The notes below the pieces were generated by a model, which was not told the origin of the DNA, did not search any database, and was given only the letters and a program-made list of their open reading frames with translations. 64,000 nucleotides of DNA from Saturnia japonica (Eukaryota > Arthropoda > Insecta > Lepidoptera > Saturniidae): NCBI GenBank assembly GCA_033032175.1, contig CM065309.1, positions 21,886,001 to 21,950,000 on the forward strand, given 5' to 3'. The translations under genes were made by a program, and so were the position numbers. Shown here piece by piece: positions 1 through 12,067 of this stretch; within the stretch, counting starts at the first letter, position 1; each line of letters begins with the position of its first letter.

Positions 1-84
1 CTGTCATAAGACCCTTAGCTGCCAGCAGTCCATTTGGCAAAAAAAGTTTGAGTAACTCTCAACATGCGCCTGTAGATTTTTTTT

Positions 85-501
85 TTGAAGTGAAAGATTC
101 TTTAGCATCGTTGTGATTTGAAAGTCGATGAAACGAAAAAGCGAAAGCGACAGTAAAAAGAGACAGACATATAAATTTATAAGATTTAACGTGGCAGAAA
201 ATGAGATAGGAAAGTTTTAGGCAATGGTAATGTGGATATTTCAAATTGAATCTTATTATCTCACCAAAAAGGCAAAAAACAAAAACTTTTTTAGATACCA
301 CATATGACATTCTGTTACTGATTGATATTGTGTTAGGTTACCATGGATATTTCAAATGTGCATTAATTGAAAATGATATTGTAAATAATGATTGTGTGTA
401 CTTGTATGTACATTTTCATAAAATTTAAATTAGTGTGTATTTGATCATTTTCTGAATTAATAAAACATAAATGTGAAAGTTTCACTTCTACCACGTGTGA
501 A
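85..501 (+). repeat. Interspersed repeat, copy 1 of an inverted pair
   Basis: Runs from a T-rich start followed by GAAGTGAAAG to a tail with TTTCACTTCTACCACG. A diverged copy lies in reverse orientation at 14042-14385. Shared blocks include CTCACCAAAAAGGC, GTGTTAGGTTACCATGGATA (other copy differs by one base) and the TTCACTTCTACCACG end. The short reading frames inside (59-310 minus, 246-428 plus) are not conserved between copies and I do not call them genes. The element class is not recognised. Confidence 0.65.
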
Positions 502-2761
502 TTTCACCCATAATTTTTTCAAATATTTAAATAAATAATCATAAACATATCATCTTAAATGAAAAATATTATTCCAAAAATACAAAACACAATTGGAATC
601 GATGCAACGCATTCCAATCATAAATCAGAAAATGATGCTTCATATCCACTTAAGAGGTGTCAGCGCCATCTGCTATGAGTAGATATTTGCGAAGGGGAAA
701 TGTTTAATTAAACTCTTTTCAATTTGGTCGAGTGTCGAATCTATTGTTTGAAATAATACCGTCTGCGTAAAGTTTATTTGTACAAATTAATCGAATATAT
801 TTTCATATAGAGATATTTATTACCATTTTTGTGTCCTTTTATATGCCACTATCTTTAATATTCAATAATATAATCTAAAATAGATTTAAAACTTTCTTAA
901 ATTAATACGTTTGGTTTATATCAAATAGTTGATGACTGCTTCAGTTGAACGAATGACGTATAGAGAAAGTTTTTATTGACGCAGTGTCTTTTTTATACTG
1001 GTTCGGCAAAATGACTGCATAGTACTTGATAGATAACACGGTACCGTTCAGAAACAACAGCGACCGTCGGTACCAAGTTTCTACAGTAAGGACTCGATAT
1101 GGCAGGAGGAAAGGAGCACGCTGACCGGGAGGCGATTTTAAAAGTTCACAGTACGGCAACACAAATCCGACCAATTCTATCATGTGCAGTTATACGCACT
1201 ACGCTTTGTAACGTTAGGAGTCTACAATGAATTAGACATATTAAAACACACATGATACAGCGTCAGTATACGGCATCTATGTCAAATAGCAAATTATTCA
1301 AGAATCCATAGAGAACATAACCTTTCTTAGCGTAACGTACAGTACTAGTATTGAGTATCGGTTGAGTGATGTGTCAAAATTTCATCATCTAATTAGGTCG
1401 ACGCTGAGCTGAATGTTAACTTCGGGGCGATCGAAATTTGTATTCAATACCAATTCACTATGCCTCAATCAGTTTAAATCCATGATTTCTGTGAGTATAA
1501 TCAAAAGTCTTAAAACAATAGCAATATACTTTAAAAGCCTGTACCGAGTGAAACTTTTTCAGCGAAACCTATTTAAAAGTATTATAACGAATGTAACAAA
1601 CATTGTAGAAATAAATGCAAATTGTAAGACTCTTTACGACAACAATAGGATTTTCGATAAACAGGACGCTAGTTTTAATTGCGCGAGGTTATAAAGAACA
1701 GTAGTTCAAATTGGTACCAAATCTAAAATCTTTAAAAACATATTCTTCTCGTGAATAATGCGCACCGAAATATATAATTTTTGGTAAATGGCGTATCTTG
1801 GGGTTGGTTGCGTGAGACATGGAACACTCCGTTAGAGAAATGCATTCTGGGAGAGATGTCACCAAAATATTGAAATTCAGACATTTTAAAGAGTTATGGG
1901 GAGACCACAACCATCGAGACGGCAAAATGAGAAAATGAAGAGGAACTGACAACAACAATCAATAACAAACGAGTTAAAACTTCTATGTTCGTTTATAATG
2001 TATTCCTTTAGTGTAGTCTAATTACATTCATAGCGCTCGTCTCCGTTGGTCACAAAGTGTTCCCTAATTGTAAACAAAGGCCAACCATTTTGGCGCATGA
2101 TGGCGGAGCGGTGCCTAGCTCGCCGAGTACTGCTGCGGAATTTTTAATTTTTATTGCCATTTTTCCCAGTTTTAAGCGATGTCCTCCAATTTAAGTTTTT
2201 ATTTTTTATCAGCGCTTTGGAGTACTTTTAGTTAAGAATAACCTAGTATATAGGATATGGCTTCAGATTCCACATGATAAAACAATGTTAAATACCATTT
2301 CATTTACAGTTTTGTCTTTCCAGATGTTCTTATTTTGACATTACGTTTACCATCTTAAATAAAGCGTAAAGGTGATGCAAACTATAAAGATTTTCCAAAT
2401 AAATGTCATCATCATTAGTTTATGTACCCTACTTTAAAGCATTTCAATATACATTAGAAAGATTTTATTTAGTAGGCATTTGCTAAAAGCTATCAAGTAC
2501 CTATTCTACTATTAAAACAAGTAACAAGTACAATAACAAGATGCTATTCCGCCTGTCTTAAAAAACCTACGCGTTGTTCTCTCTTTAACAGCTGATTTAG
2601 TACATAGCAATAAAATACGTTGCAGGCAAACTTTTATCTGACTATTTCCCGATATTTATTTGACCAAATGTATAATGTTAGCTTTCGAACTTAACGATTT
2701 AATCAGACGAGTTCTAGAAAATACCAGTAAGTATTGTACAGTATATATATGTTTATCACAG
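502..2761. other. Intron or upstream DNA of the Ig-superfamily gene; no gene seen
   Basis: AT-rich DNA ending at a splice acceptor (tttatcacag) before the exon at 2762. Two moderately GC-rich patches (about 1040-1200 and 2040-2145) carry short open frames on the minus strand, but nothing recognisable. No Ig-domain exon encoding the start of Ig2 or any of Ig1 could be found here, so those exons lie left of the window. Confidence 0.5.
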
Positions 2762-2890
2762 TAACGGTCTACGAAGGGGACACGCTAAGCTTGCAACGCA
2801 TCAGCCGGACTGAAATGGGAGCTTACCTCTGCATAGCCACGAACGGGGTCCCGCCATCGGTTTCCAAGAGGATTATCGTTGATGTGGAAT
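2762..2890 (+). CDS. Exon: end of Ig domain 2, lachesin/DIP-type cell-surface protein
   Basis: The exon follows a cacag acceptor and ends at a strong donor (gtgagt at 2891). It enters with two bases of a split codon and leaves with one base (phase 1), which fits the next exon exactly. It encodes 42 whole codons. The block RTEMGAYLCIATNGVPP contains the second Ig cysteine in the Y-x-C context and is followed by the SKRIIVDVE linker into the next Ig domain. This is very close to the second Ig domain of insect lachesin and DPR-interacting proteins, which are GPI-anchored or secreted neuronal adhesion molecules that bind Dpr partners in synaptic wiring. Exons for Ig1 and the start of Ig2 are outside the window. 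The exact DIP paralogue cannot be named from this part alone. Confidence 0.93.
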
Positions 2891-5073
2891 GTGAGTTATT
2901 TCATCACTATCTATACTACATTATTTACAATTAATCTATTAGGAAGATCACCGCTTTATAAAATTTACGTAATCTGAGAAGGAGCGTTCGCTTTTCTATG
3001 AATATGTAACGTCTGATTACTGGCTATTGCACCTCGTATTATTTCAATTAACATCAATAATTTTGCGTATGGATAGGGAACTCCTGGAATCGATGGCAAC
3101 CACCATACACATCGTGAAAAATCAGCCATAATGTGTCGTTTCACTACGTTGCGTTTCGAGACAAATGTTGATAGGTAACGTACAGTCAATTTTTTTAAAC
3201 TGTAGAATGTTAAAATATCCGTAATTTCCTGATGGTAAAGCACTAGTTACCACCAAAAGATGAACAATCCATCGACAGTCGAAACTGTCATTCCGGCTTG
3301 TGTAAATAGAAATTGATATGCATAAGCGGGTCCTGGAATATGACGCCCATAAGCGAATCACTGTGAAGGGCTTTGGTGGTTGCGATAAGAGTTACCACTC
3401 CGCAAAAATTTTCCTATATGAAAATGTGCGATTTGTTTATTTTAACGTGTTGAATTATTATGAATATATTGTATAGAATTTGTCAGCTAAACTCGTAAAC
3501 ATTAAAAGTAGCATCGCAATCAATCATAAGCAACAGGATACTAGAGCAGAGAAACTCAAAGCAAGCAATTTATAAACTTTCAATAATGATGGAACGTAGC
3601 GAAGTTTCTCGAATGAGCTCCCCGGCTGAACGCAACCGACGATTTTTCACATAACACTCCTGAGATAATAAAATCCACACTTTGAGAACGTAATTCACAT
3701 TTTCAGTGAGTTTATGGTGGCAATTTTCACAAGGAATATTACTTCTGCCCGGTGATACGATTTAATATTCAACGACGTTTTAAAATATTTATAAAGTTAC
3801 CATTTTTATGTTCCAACGACTACATTATCGTGTTGAGATAAAATGGCGGCATAGTAATTTGAGCGGGAACCAGCCATTTGTAATTTTGTTAAGTGAAGCA
3901 AATTTTTCCTCTACATAATTTTATTGATGCGTACAATTATTAAATAATTTAATAAATAAACTACTTTAATATATGCTAAGTGATAGAAGTGAAAACTTCT
4001 TAAAAAAGGAGACGCGGATATTCTAAACTGTGTATTAGATATACAATGTATAGCTAGCTGTCTTTTTCTTTCTCTCTAAGTTATGAGCCTAAATGTGACG
4101 AACCCTTGAAATTTTAGTTTCAATTATATTATCGAATCACCGCCTAAGAAGTTTAACTTAAAAAAATATATTTTACGCTCAATCTGTTAAGTGTTGTATT
4201 ACGCCGTGTTACATGACATTAAGATTGCTTCAGGAACTGCTGCTATCACTCTTAAAATGATGAGAACGAGACGCTTAGGTAGCTACACTGTGAATCAGTA
4301 TCAAAAGCATTCTTCTTCGGTCATATCGTAATTGAATTATTCAGTTTAATCGTAATCAAACGCTACCTTACAACTCAATAATAAATTATTTAATTGACCA
4401 TAGCGTAACGTAAATATATGGGTTTACCCAGATATCATATTTATAAAGTATCCTATTTACAACTTTTTTTGTAGTAGAATATATAAATAATGTTTGTTAA
4501 TTATTAACTGAAACTTTTATTATATTTTTGTATAGTTCGTATCCCACACACAGTAGGAAATGTCTGTGAACACACTCTTTGTGATAGCTTACAACGTGGA
4601 CCAACAAAAATGTTGTTTTTCAATTATCGCGTCCGTTTTAACTTTCTATTTAGTCAGCTGGAATAAAAAATAAAAATAATAGTGAAAGTAAAATACTTTT
4701 AAAGGTCACCCTTTTTATCAATTTCTCCACGAAGTATTTTTATATAATATTATTGCCAAATTCAGTGGAAAAAAATCTCGGGAATGACAATAAGATTGTG
4801 TTTATTGAAATGTATAAAATAATTTAGGAACGTGACAAAACAGACAGAAAGGTATTGTGAAAGATATTGTCGTATATTTACATTAACTTGTATTTATTTA
4901 TTTCACTAATAAATTCATTTACAACTTTTTGTTAAAGGCATCCTATAAACCTCTAGGGTTTGTCTTAGTGTGCCATGGCCTGAGGTTTTATTCAACGTGT
5001 TGCTTTTTGTATTATACATATGTATAGTACTAAATCAAACGTTCAGTTAAAAGTTTATTATAATTTTATATAG

Positions 5074-5400
5074 TTATACAATTGACTCGATGTATAATTT
5101 TATACATAATAATTTATATTTAATGTTTTTACTATTTATTGAATCTCTAACGTCCACTGATATTTTATTTATAGTGTTAGGTATTGTGAAATATATTGTA
5201 CGCCTGCCATAGAAGTTATTTTTACGTGGTATTTTTAATGATTGTGTTAATGCTTGTTGTTTAACTTCACATCTAACTGGAATTTGTATATCGGAATTCT
5301 CAAATTTTTCTATTAATAACAAATTCTTAAGCGCGAACATGAACAGGTAATACCTTACAATATTTCGTTCACGTGGTATTTCATTAATGAAAAACAACAA
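5074..5400 (-). pseudogene. Unassigned 108-codon minus-strand frame, possibly a non-LTR element tail
   Basis: An uninterrupted minus-strand frame of 108 codons. Residues around NNFYGRRTIYFTIP followed by NKI resemble in spacing the C-terminal end of some insect non-LTR reverse transcriptases, where a hydrophobic block precedes a short N-K-L/I-P-like motif and a basic tail. There is no catalytic RT core in or next to the frame. It lies inside a 6 kb intron, on the opposite strand. It could equally be a chance open frame in AT-rich DNA. I give it only because its length exceeds most neighbouring frames. Confidence 0.2.
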
Positions 5401-6099
5401 TTAACAAAAAAGCAGATAACTATGCAGGTGTACTAAAATTCTACATCGGTGATTTTGTGAATGTACCTGGTTCTTGAGAAGCAGCGTGTTACTCAAGGGT
5501 AGCAGTCAGTCGTGCCTCACGCTCTTCACTAACTTCGATCAAACGATATTCTGACAAGCGTCTTCGCTGTGTATTAAGCCTAATACGTCATTTCCTACAG
5601 GTTTCTGGGATGCGTCATTTTTCATAGTATCTCGTTCAGTAGCGAGTCTCACCCGACGATATTCTCCTGTTTCCGTTCACTCTTCTTCTTCTCACGCGTT
5701 TTAGAGCAATAAAATACTGAGAAAATGCTTTTCACTCTCTACCAGGCTTTTTACCCAAATGGCAAAGCCAGCGTGACTGTTGATGAAATTTATGTCACCA
5801 ACGGTCGCCGTTTTTTGCGACTGTACCGTACATAATTATCATCTAGAGCTGTACAGTCATTTTTCCGAGCTAGTATAAAAAAAAATTAATATAAATATAA
5901 ATCGTAATGCAGTGAATCAAAAGCCCATCGAAGATCATCATTATCATAGGCTTTTAAAATTTAGAAAGAAAATAAAAGTTTATGAATATTAACTGTGAAC
6001 AATCAGTGAATAATGACGCATTTTAATATGTCTGTTTATTAAAAAATATCGAAAGCAGAAAAACAACAATACAATTTTTTACAAAAAAGAATAATAAAT

Positions 6100-6300
6100 T
6101 CAATGGTTTTGAGGAGTTCCCTGGTTGCGTCTTTGAAATTGAAGGCCCCATCACAATGAAATTAAAATGAAATCACCCCTTGAGGTATCTCCTTTCCAAA
6201 GAAAAAAAACATCCAAAGTCCTTTCATAAACAAAGAAGTTATGGCTGAACATCCATTCAAATTGATAACCCCCCCTTTTTTTGAGTCGGTTATAAAATTA
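6100..6300. repeat. Probable dispersed repeat with C-run and GAGTCGGTTATAAAA end
   Basis: The block includes CATCCAAAGTCCTTTCATAA, a run of seven C before TTTTTTGAGTCGGTTATAAA, and CACCCCTTGAGGTATCTCC. The GAGTCGGTTAAAAA-type end is common in lepidopteran interspersed repeats. This is recognition by style only; no second copy was found in the window. Confidence 0.3.
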
Positions 6301-6487
6301 AACAAAATTATTTTGTAATGGATAGTTTATGAACGTTCTTTTTTGTAATTTCTCAGAACATTATCTATTTAACTTATCCGTATAGCGCCATCTATGAATA
6401 TTTCTGGGAAATATATATATTTTCGTATATTATATTAACTACATATTGAAAATTTAATAATTATATAAGAGCGATTCGCCCCATATC

Positions 6488-6569
6488 AAAATTGCAAATC
6501 TATTATATATAAATATATATATAAAAGATTTGCAATTTTATTTGTTTTATATATATATATATATAAAAC
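6488..6569. repeat. Two adjacent AT-rich palindromes
   Basis: AAAATTGCAAATCT (6488-6501) is repeated as its exact reverse complement at 6526-6539, with an AT-rich loop of 24 bases. It is followed at once by a 26-base perfect palindrome (6544-6569) with GTTTT and AAAAC ends around a TA run. These may be remnants of a small inverted-repeat element or a cruciform-prone site. Confidence 0.7.
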
Positions 6570-7658
6570 AGTTTATCTTATTAATTATTATTTGACATAA
6601 CATGTTTTATCTTAAAAATATTTTGTCAAGTTCAATAAAAAGTTCATACTTCAAAAGTATGCACGCCACAAATAAAGTAATATTGATCAATTTTCTATCA
6701 TTTCACTATATATTTAAAAATATTGCATTATTTCATATAGATACGTTCCTTTTTATTTATACATAACTTACATGCAATTTATACACTATAGAAATATGTC
6801 CACATGAGAACAAATTTATCTTAACTGTACGTCCAGACTATAAACTATTAATATTCCAAATATTATCAAACTCGGTCTTGTAGCTTCTGCGTGATTGGCG
6901 TACAAACGCACAGATAGACAGACAAAAATTTCAAAAACTGTCGAAATGTATTCTGTCCGTGATTCTACAGTAAGTTTTTTTCAAATATTTTAATGTACAG
7001 ATTTCGACCTTTTACTCTTTTAATACAAGAATATATTGTTAAAAAGTGGTAAATATTACTAAATTATTATATTAAGTTGAAGAATATATTTTCTATGTAA
7101 AATAAATAAAATTGTAATCTCATGAGTCCTATATATTTCGATTAATTCTGTTCGGTATAAATATGATTTTATCTCTAATTTTATGGTTAAGTTCCATTAT
7201 TTATTAAATGTTCTTCTTACAGCCTCTATAAATATAATTTGTTGGAAATTCAATATATTTTTTTCTACTAATTTTATCGTGGTTTTAAAATATACAATTG
7301 ATCTTGAAAAACCTTTTTTACAATGACTTATATACCACACTATTGTCTATTATCATATCACACAGAAAAAATAATTAAGTTTTTACCTTAAGTAAAATTT
7401 GATTTTAATTCACGACAATTTTCGTTTTTAATCCACCTTTGAACAATGTTAAGCAAATAAACTAAATAATAAAATGTTTGTTATATTCTACTGAGACAAA
7501 AACTAGCTTTAATTTAACTTGACATTATCTAATTTAATGCGATGTCTGTCAAACGATTTACTTTAGTTAATTTAAACATATCAGACCACATATTATACAA
7601 ATAATCAAATCACAATATGTATATTTAATTTGGTGTGCTCATCCGCTTTATTCAATAA

Positions 7659-7970
7659 CTAGCTGTGCCCGTGGCTTCGCTCACGTGGACTACAGAATGC
7701 TCGCGCGAATCTTGCTTCCCTGCTGCCAGCTATTTAAAAGACAAAAATACTTCTTGTGGGTGTTCCTGAGAAGATAGACGTATACTCTCCCAGACTTTTT
7801 CGTAGGTCTTTGTAATGTCTACAATTGTTTTGTACATTAATTTGCTATATCTCTTATGGTTTACTCAGGGTAAGCTATTTAAGCTCCCGAATTGATTCAC
7901 CATTACCAGTTTTTTTTATTATTTATGCGGAACACTAATAATTTTTTTTAAACAAAAGTAACCAAGTAAT
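7659..7970 (+). repeat. Abundant dispersed repeat, family X (copy 1)
   Basis: Begins CTAGCTGTGCCCGTGGCTTC and continues with a block ending GTATACTCTCCCAGACTTTT. The same element recurs in the window near 31017, 39330-39728 (reverse), 54229, 55767 and 62505. Longer copies end with the block GATTACCCGGAACAAACAG. Probably a non-autonomous or LINE-tail repeat; class not certain. Confidence 0.7.
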
Positions 7971-8896
7971 CTTCTTTGACGAATGTGAAATTGTAAAATG
8001 AATAGAAATGGAATTCGCTGTCGGACTGATGTAAACGACTGAACTGGAATTCAAACGAACTTTTATGACAGTAGTTACATGTTCCCTGTGACTAATTTAC
8101 ACAATTAAGCTCCTTTTAAATGTTTCATCGTATTCATACAAAAACTGATTAAATCTAACTCAAAGATTTAGATTAGATTTTATTCAAAATATTTCAGATG
8201 ATTTTGCATTATTCAATCTTAAAATTTGCATATATATAATTCAAATAATACATATTGCTAATGTAATTGAAATAATATTTGTTCTAATATAATTATATCA
8301 AATAAATCCAAAATATTTACTAAACTAGCTCATACAATTATTATGTAAGGTCACCGTCCTTCTAAACTAATCAGAATTTACATTCATTTTCCATCGCCAG
8401 TGAAATCATTTTCATCTTATTATATTTATCTTTGCCTTTGAATTTTATTTTCTGAAAATAAATACGCTTTAGATGCGACGGTTTTCGCAGCATGAAAATC
8501 CTTTCAAGATTTATTTGACTTTAGTTTGGTGATCTTTTTACTGAATTTGTTGATCTCGAGCTATTTACGGTCGTAGATAGAAAGGGATTTTGAAAAATAT
8601 GTTGTCACATTTTTTTTTTACAACGTCTGTTACTATTGCAGGGATACTGTTTATAGATAGGGATAAATATATACATTGTTATACATATAATATGCAGTTG
8701 TTATTAACTAAATTCTACACAAATCACCGTTGCTACTTTACGACTAACACAACGCTTTTTATTCTTAAAGTAACTTATTTGCTTTAATTAGCATTATATC
8801 GTCAAAAGAGAAAAGATCTTTTATTACGTTCAGTAATTTTCTTTACGAGTTCTTCAAATAATATAATTTTAAAATAACAATAACTATTATTTGCAG

Positions 8897-9071
8897 TTTC
8901 CCCAATGATTTGGGTCCCAAATCAACTGGTCGGTGCTCCAGCTGGGACCGACGTTACAGTCGACTGTCACACGGAGGCGCACCCGCGGGCCATCTCTTAT
9001 TGGGTTTACGACAACGTGATGGTGTTGCCAACTAAAAAGTATGCAATTAATACTGAGGAGAATTCTTACCG
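8897..9071 (+). CDS. Exon: first half of Ig domain 3, lachesin/DIP-type protein
   Basis: The acceptor ttgcag precedes the exon and the donor gtaaga starts at 9072. The split codon t|tt joins the previous exon in frame. The exon encodes 57 whole codons and leaves with two bases (phase 2), the usual place of an intron inside an Ig domain. The sequence starts with FSPMIWVPNQLVGAPAGTDV, then has the Ig B-strand cysteine in VTVDCHTEAHP, the C-strand tryptophan in SYWVYDN and the ENSYR end. These blocks are near-identical in kind to Ig3 of insect DIP/lachesin proteins. With the next exon it makes one complete I-set domain. Confidence 0.95.
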
Positions 9072-9684
9072 GTAAGAATCTACATACATCTTCACCTACA
9101 TTTTTTGATTTGATTATTTTACATTGACTTATTTTTAAATGAAATAGTAATTAAGTTACATTAAACTATTTAAAAAAAAAACTGAAGATAATAATAAGTA
9201 ACTTTTGATACACACATGAAATTTTAGGTTACCATATTTTTTCTTTTAAAACAATCTTTGTATGTCTAACTGTCCAGTTGAGTAAGACCAATTTCGAGAA
9301 AGAGATGAATCGTTGAACCAATCCGGCTTGGTAACTTTCGGAAAGCTACGTAACATCTTCTTGTTTGAGATACCGTAGTTTTTTGTTCCGATTCTTATAT
9401 CTGTCTGTGTTGCCAGTGATGATATGCCTTATGGTACTGAGCAATGATACAAAACTCAAATACTCATGGGGCAGTAAAGAGGGCTATGCTCGGAGTTTTT
9501 CTGCCTGGTCGTTTCAGAAACGCGGAGCTCTGTCGTAGAACCAAGTCACCGACATAGCTTTCGGAATTGTTAGACTTAAGTTGTAGTGGATTGATCATAG
9601 AACGGGTCGCCGATATGGCCGAACAATACCTGAGTGATAACCACGCATCGAATAACAAAATCAAAATTATACAACTTAATATTA

Positions 9685-10130
9685 GGTCCTTATATATGAA
9701 ATTGGCATTTTGTACGGGAGGAGTAATTCAAAGTCATTTTTTTTTTTTGTAAAATATGTTTCATTAATGGACCGTTGTTATCTATGCCCTTTTGCCATCT
9801 CATAGGTAGGTCATTGATCCCTTTACTAAAAACAATGGGGGCGAGAATCAATAAACTCTTTGAAGGCGGTTTGGACTGCCGCATCGGAGTTGAATTTTTT
9901 TCCTTGTAAGAAGTTGTCCAAATTCTGAAAAAAAAGCTAATCTGATCTGTTGGAACAAGGTCCGGGGAGTACGGTAGATGTCGCAGACATTCCAATTGTA
10001 GCTCATCTAACTTAGTGGTTGTTTGTTGTGTAGTGTGTGGTCTTGCTTATCGTTAGGCAGCAGTGGCCTAGAGCGATTGACTAATCTCGGTTGTTTAGCA
10101 GCTAGTTCTTCGTTCATGGTTTGCATAATA
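9685..10130 (-). mobile_element. Mariner element, 5'-truncated remnant
   Basis: One terminal inverted repeat is present (GGTCCTTATATATGAAATTG, after a TA at 9683-9684). The element reads on the minus strand. A fragment of transposase at 9690-9995 includes YSPDLVPTD, which holds the third catalytic aspartate region of a D,D34D mariner transposase, and FSKGINDLPMRWQKGIDNNG, the usual C-terminal block. Upstream of this the copy is frameshifted and matches the 11100-11250 part of the neighbouring element, then stops near 10130, so about half the element is missing. Not functional. Confidence 0.88.
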
Positions 10131-10832
10131 ATAATATTTAGCATTTGCGTTAAAATTGCTGACATTATACCTTCAACGTACTTATAGATGGCAAACGAAT
10201 CTTTTCAACAAATTAGTAATGTTCATATAGTTTTCAATGATTTAAATGTAGTTTTCAGAACTTACCCCCTGGCAGAATCTAGGCTAGGTTTTTCTGTAGT
10301 GACAAAGAAGTAATAATAAATATAATTCAAGAAAATAAAAGACCAACAAAGTTAATAATTAATCCGTATAAGAAATGTAGTTCCTGCAAAACATTAAAAG
10401 CATTTTTAAGTATTTGAAGTCGTGGGCAAGAGCTTGTTAAAAATAAATCCAAGAGTATAAATTTTACATTCATATAAATGTCGTTTAAAGCTCAAGGGAA
10501 AACCACATTGTGCTATAAATATCTTTGCCTATTGTACAAGGTAGTCTATGTACGGCAGCTACGATCGTCGACCATTCGTAAAAAGCTCCCGCTCGATGTA
10601 GCGAAAGATATGAGAAGTAATGGCCCGAGAATATTAAATACTTGGCTAAGTGTAGATACTAATGGTCACTTTGAAAATCTACGTGGAGATTGTGTAATTA
10701 ATGTTGTGTCTTGTAACACTTTGTAATCGGGTAAAAACAGCTGTTTTGCCATACTTTACTATTCATCATTTATTTATTTATTATTATCATTTTACCATTC
10801 CATTACTATTCAAATATCCTTTATTATTAATA

Positions 10833-12067
10833 GGTCCTTAAAATGAAATTAGCGTTTTTTTATGGAAAAAGTAAAACGAAAAAAAATATTATGAAATTAT
10901 ATATTTAATCAATCGAAGTATGTACCATTATTATCTATGCACTTTCGCCATTTTATAGGGAGTTCAATGATTCCATCGATAAAAAAATTGTAGGAGCGAA
11001 AATCAATAACATCTTTGAAGACGGTTTGAGCAGCCTCATCTGAATTGAATTTTTGCAAATTCCAAAAAAATTGGTAATCTATCGGAGCAAGGTTCGAGGA
11101 GTATGGTGGATGTCAGAAACGTTCCAACCGTAGTTTCTCTAATTTAGCGACCGTCTGTCGTGAAGTATGGGACCTAGGGTTGTCCTGAAGCAGCAGTGGG
11201 CTAGCGGTTGTTTAACAGCTAGCTTTTCCATCATGGTTTGCAATTATTGACAATACAGATCTTCCGTTATCCTCTGGGCAGATCTTAGGAAGCTGTAGTG
11301 TATGACACTAGCAATGGTCCACCAAACACTCACCAGTACCTTTTTCTGAGTCAACTTTCGCATGGGACAGAATTTGGCCGGTTCTCTTGGGTACAACCAC
11401 TGTGATGAGCATTTCCGATTGTCGTAAAAGATCCATTTTTCGTCACAAGTAACAATACGATTCAAAATTCTTTCGTTATTTTGACGGTTAAGTTATGTAA
11501 CGCAGCACTCAATGTGTGCTTGTTGGTGTGCTTCAGTCAATTAATGCCCTACCCATTTCTGGGGTTTTTCACTTTACCAATATGGTTCAAATGAATTAAA
11601 ATTATTTTATTACGCACGCCGAAGCCATGCCGCTAACTCTAACGCAGTTTGCGATGGATCCACTTCCACGATCACCTGTAATTCTTCATTATCAACTAGG
11701 ATCTCCGGCCGTCCACGAGGGTTTGTTTCGTAAGTCAAAATTTCTAGAATGATAACGTTGGAACCAAAAATATACCATGCTTTCTTTTACAGTAGCTTCC
11801 CATACACATAATAAATCCCTCGAGCTATTCCTGGAGCGCTGATGCCATGGTGGAACTCATATTCGTAAATAACGCGATATTTAAAGTTTTCCATTGTGTG
11901 AAAAGAACGATGTCAAAGAAAAATCAAATGGAAACGAATGAATCACTAAAATTAAAACACCAATACATTAGCCTAAATTTCAATTTGGAATTCCTGACCA
12001 AACGCCAGATATTTGAGATCAAAGTAGCCAGTTCAACAAAACGCCAATTTCATATTATGTAAGGACC
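10833..12067 (-). mobile_element. Full-length mariner element with dead transposase
   Basis: About 1235 bp between TA dinucleotides (10831-10832 and 12068-12069), with inverted ends GGTCCTTA...TAAGGACC and an inner conserved AAATT-GCGTTTT block at both ends. The transposase reads on the minus strand. The frame 11244-11465 carries IVTCDEKWIFYDN, with the first catalytic aspartate, and VLVSVWW. After a frame change, QDNPRSH holds the second aspartate. The third site reads YSSNLAP, so the expected aspartate is an asparagine. The frame is broken in several places. The class is Tc1/mariner, mariner branch; the subfamily is not assigned. It lies in the Ig-gene intron, antisense to it. Confidence 0.9.

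Larger units (their letters stand above)
2891..8896 (+). other. Intron of the Ig-superfamily gene (~6.0 kb)
   Basis: Bounded by gtgagt and ttgcag. AT-rich, with no supportable gene. It contains a possible degenerate non-LTR tail (5074-5400), a repeat-like stretch at 6100-6300, AT palindromes at 6488-6569 and one copy of an abundant dispersed repeat at 7659-7970. Short reading frames at 2965-3361 and 8590-8787 look fortuitous. Confidence 0.85.

Noticed and set aside
1689..1958. 89-codon minus-strand frame in a slightly GC-richer patch
   Set aside because: No recognisable motif and no second copy.
10478..10726. 82-codon frame between the two mariners, with a TATAAATTT upstream
   Set aside because: No recognisable domain, no signal peptide and no polyadenylation context; probably chance.
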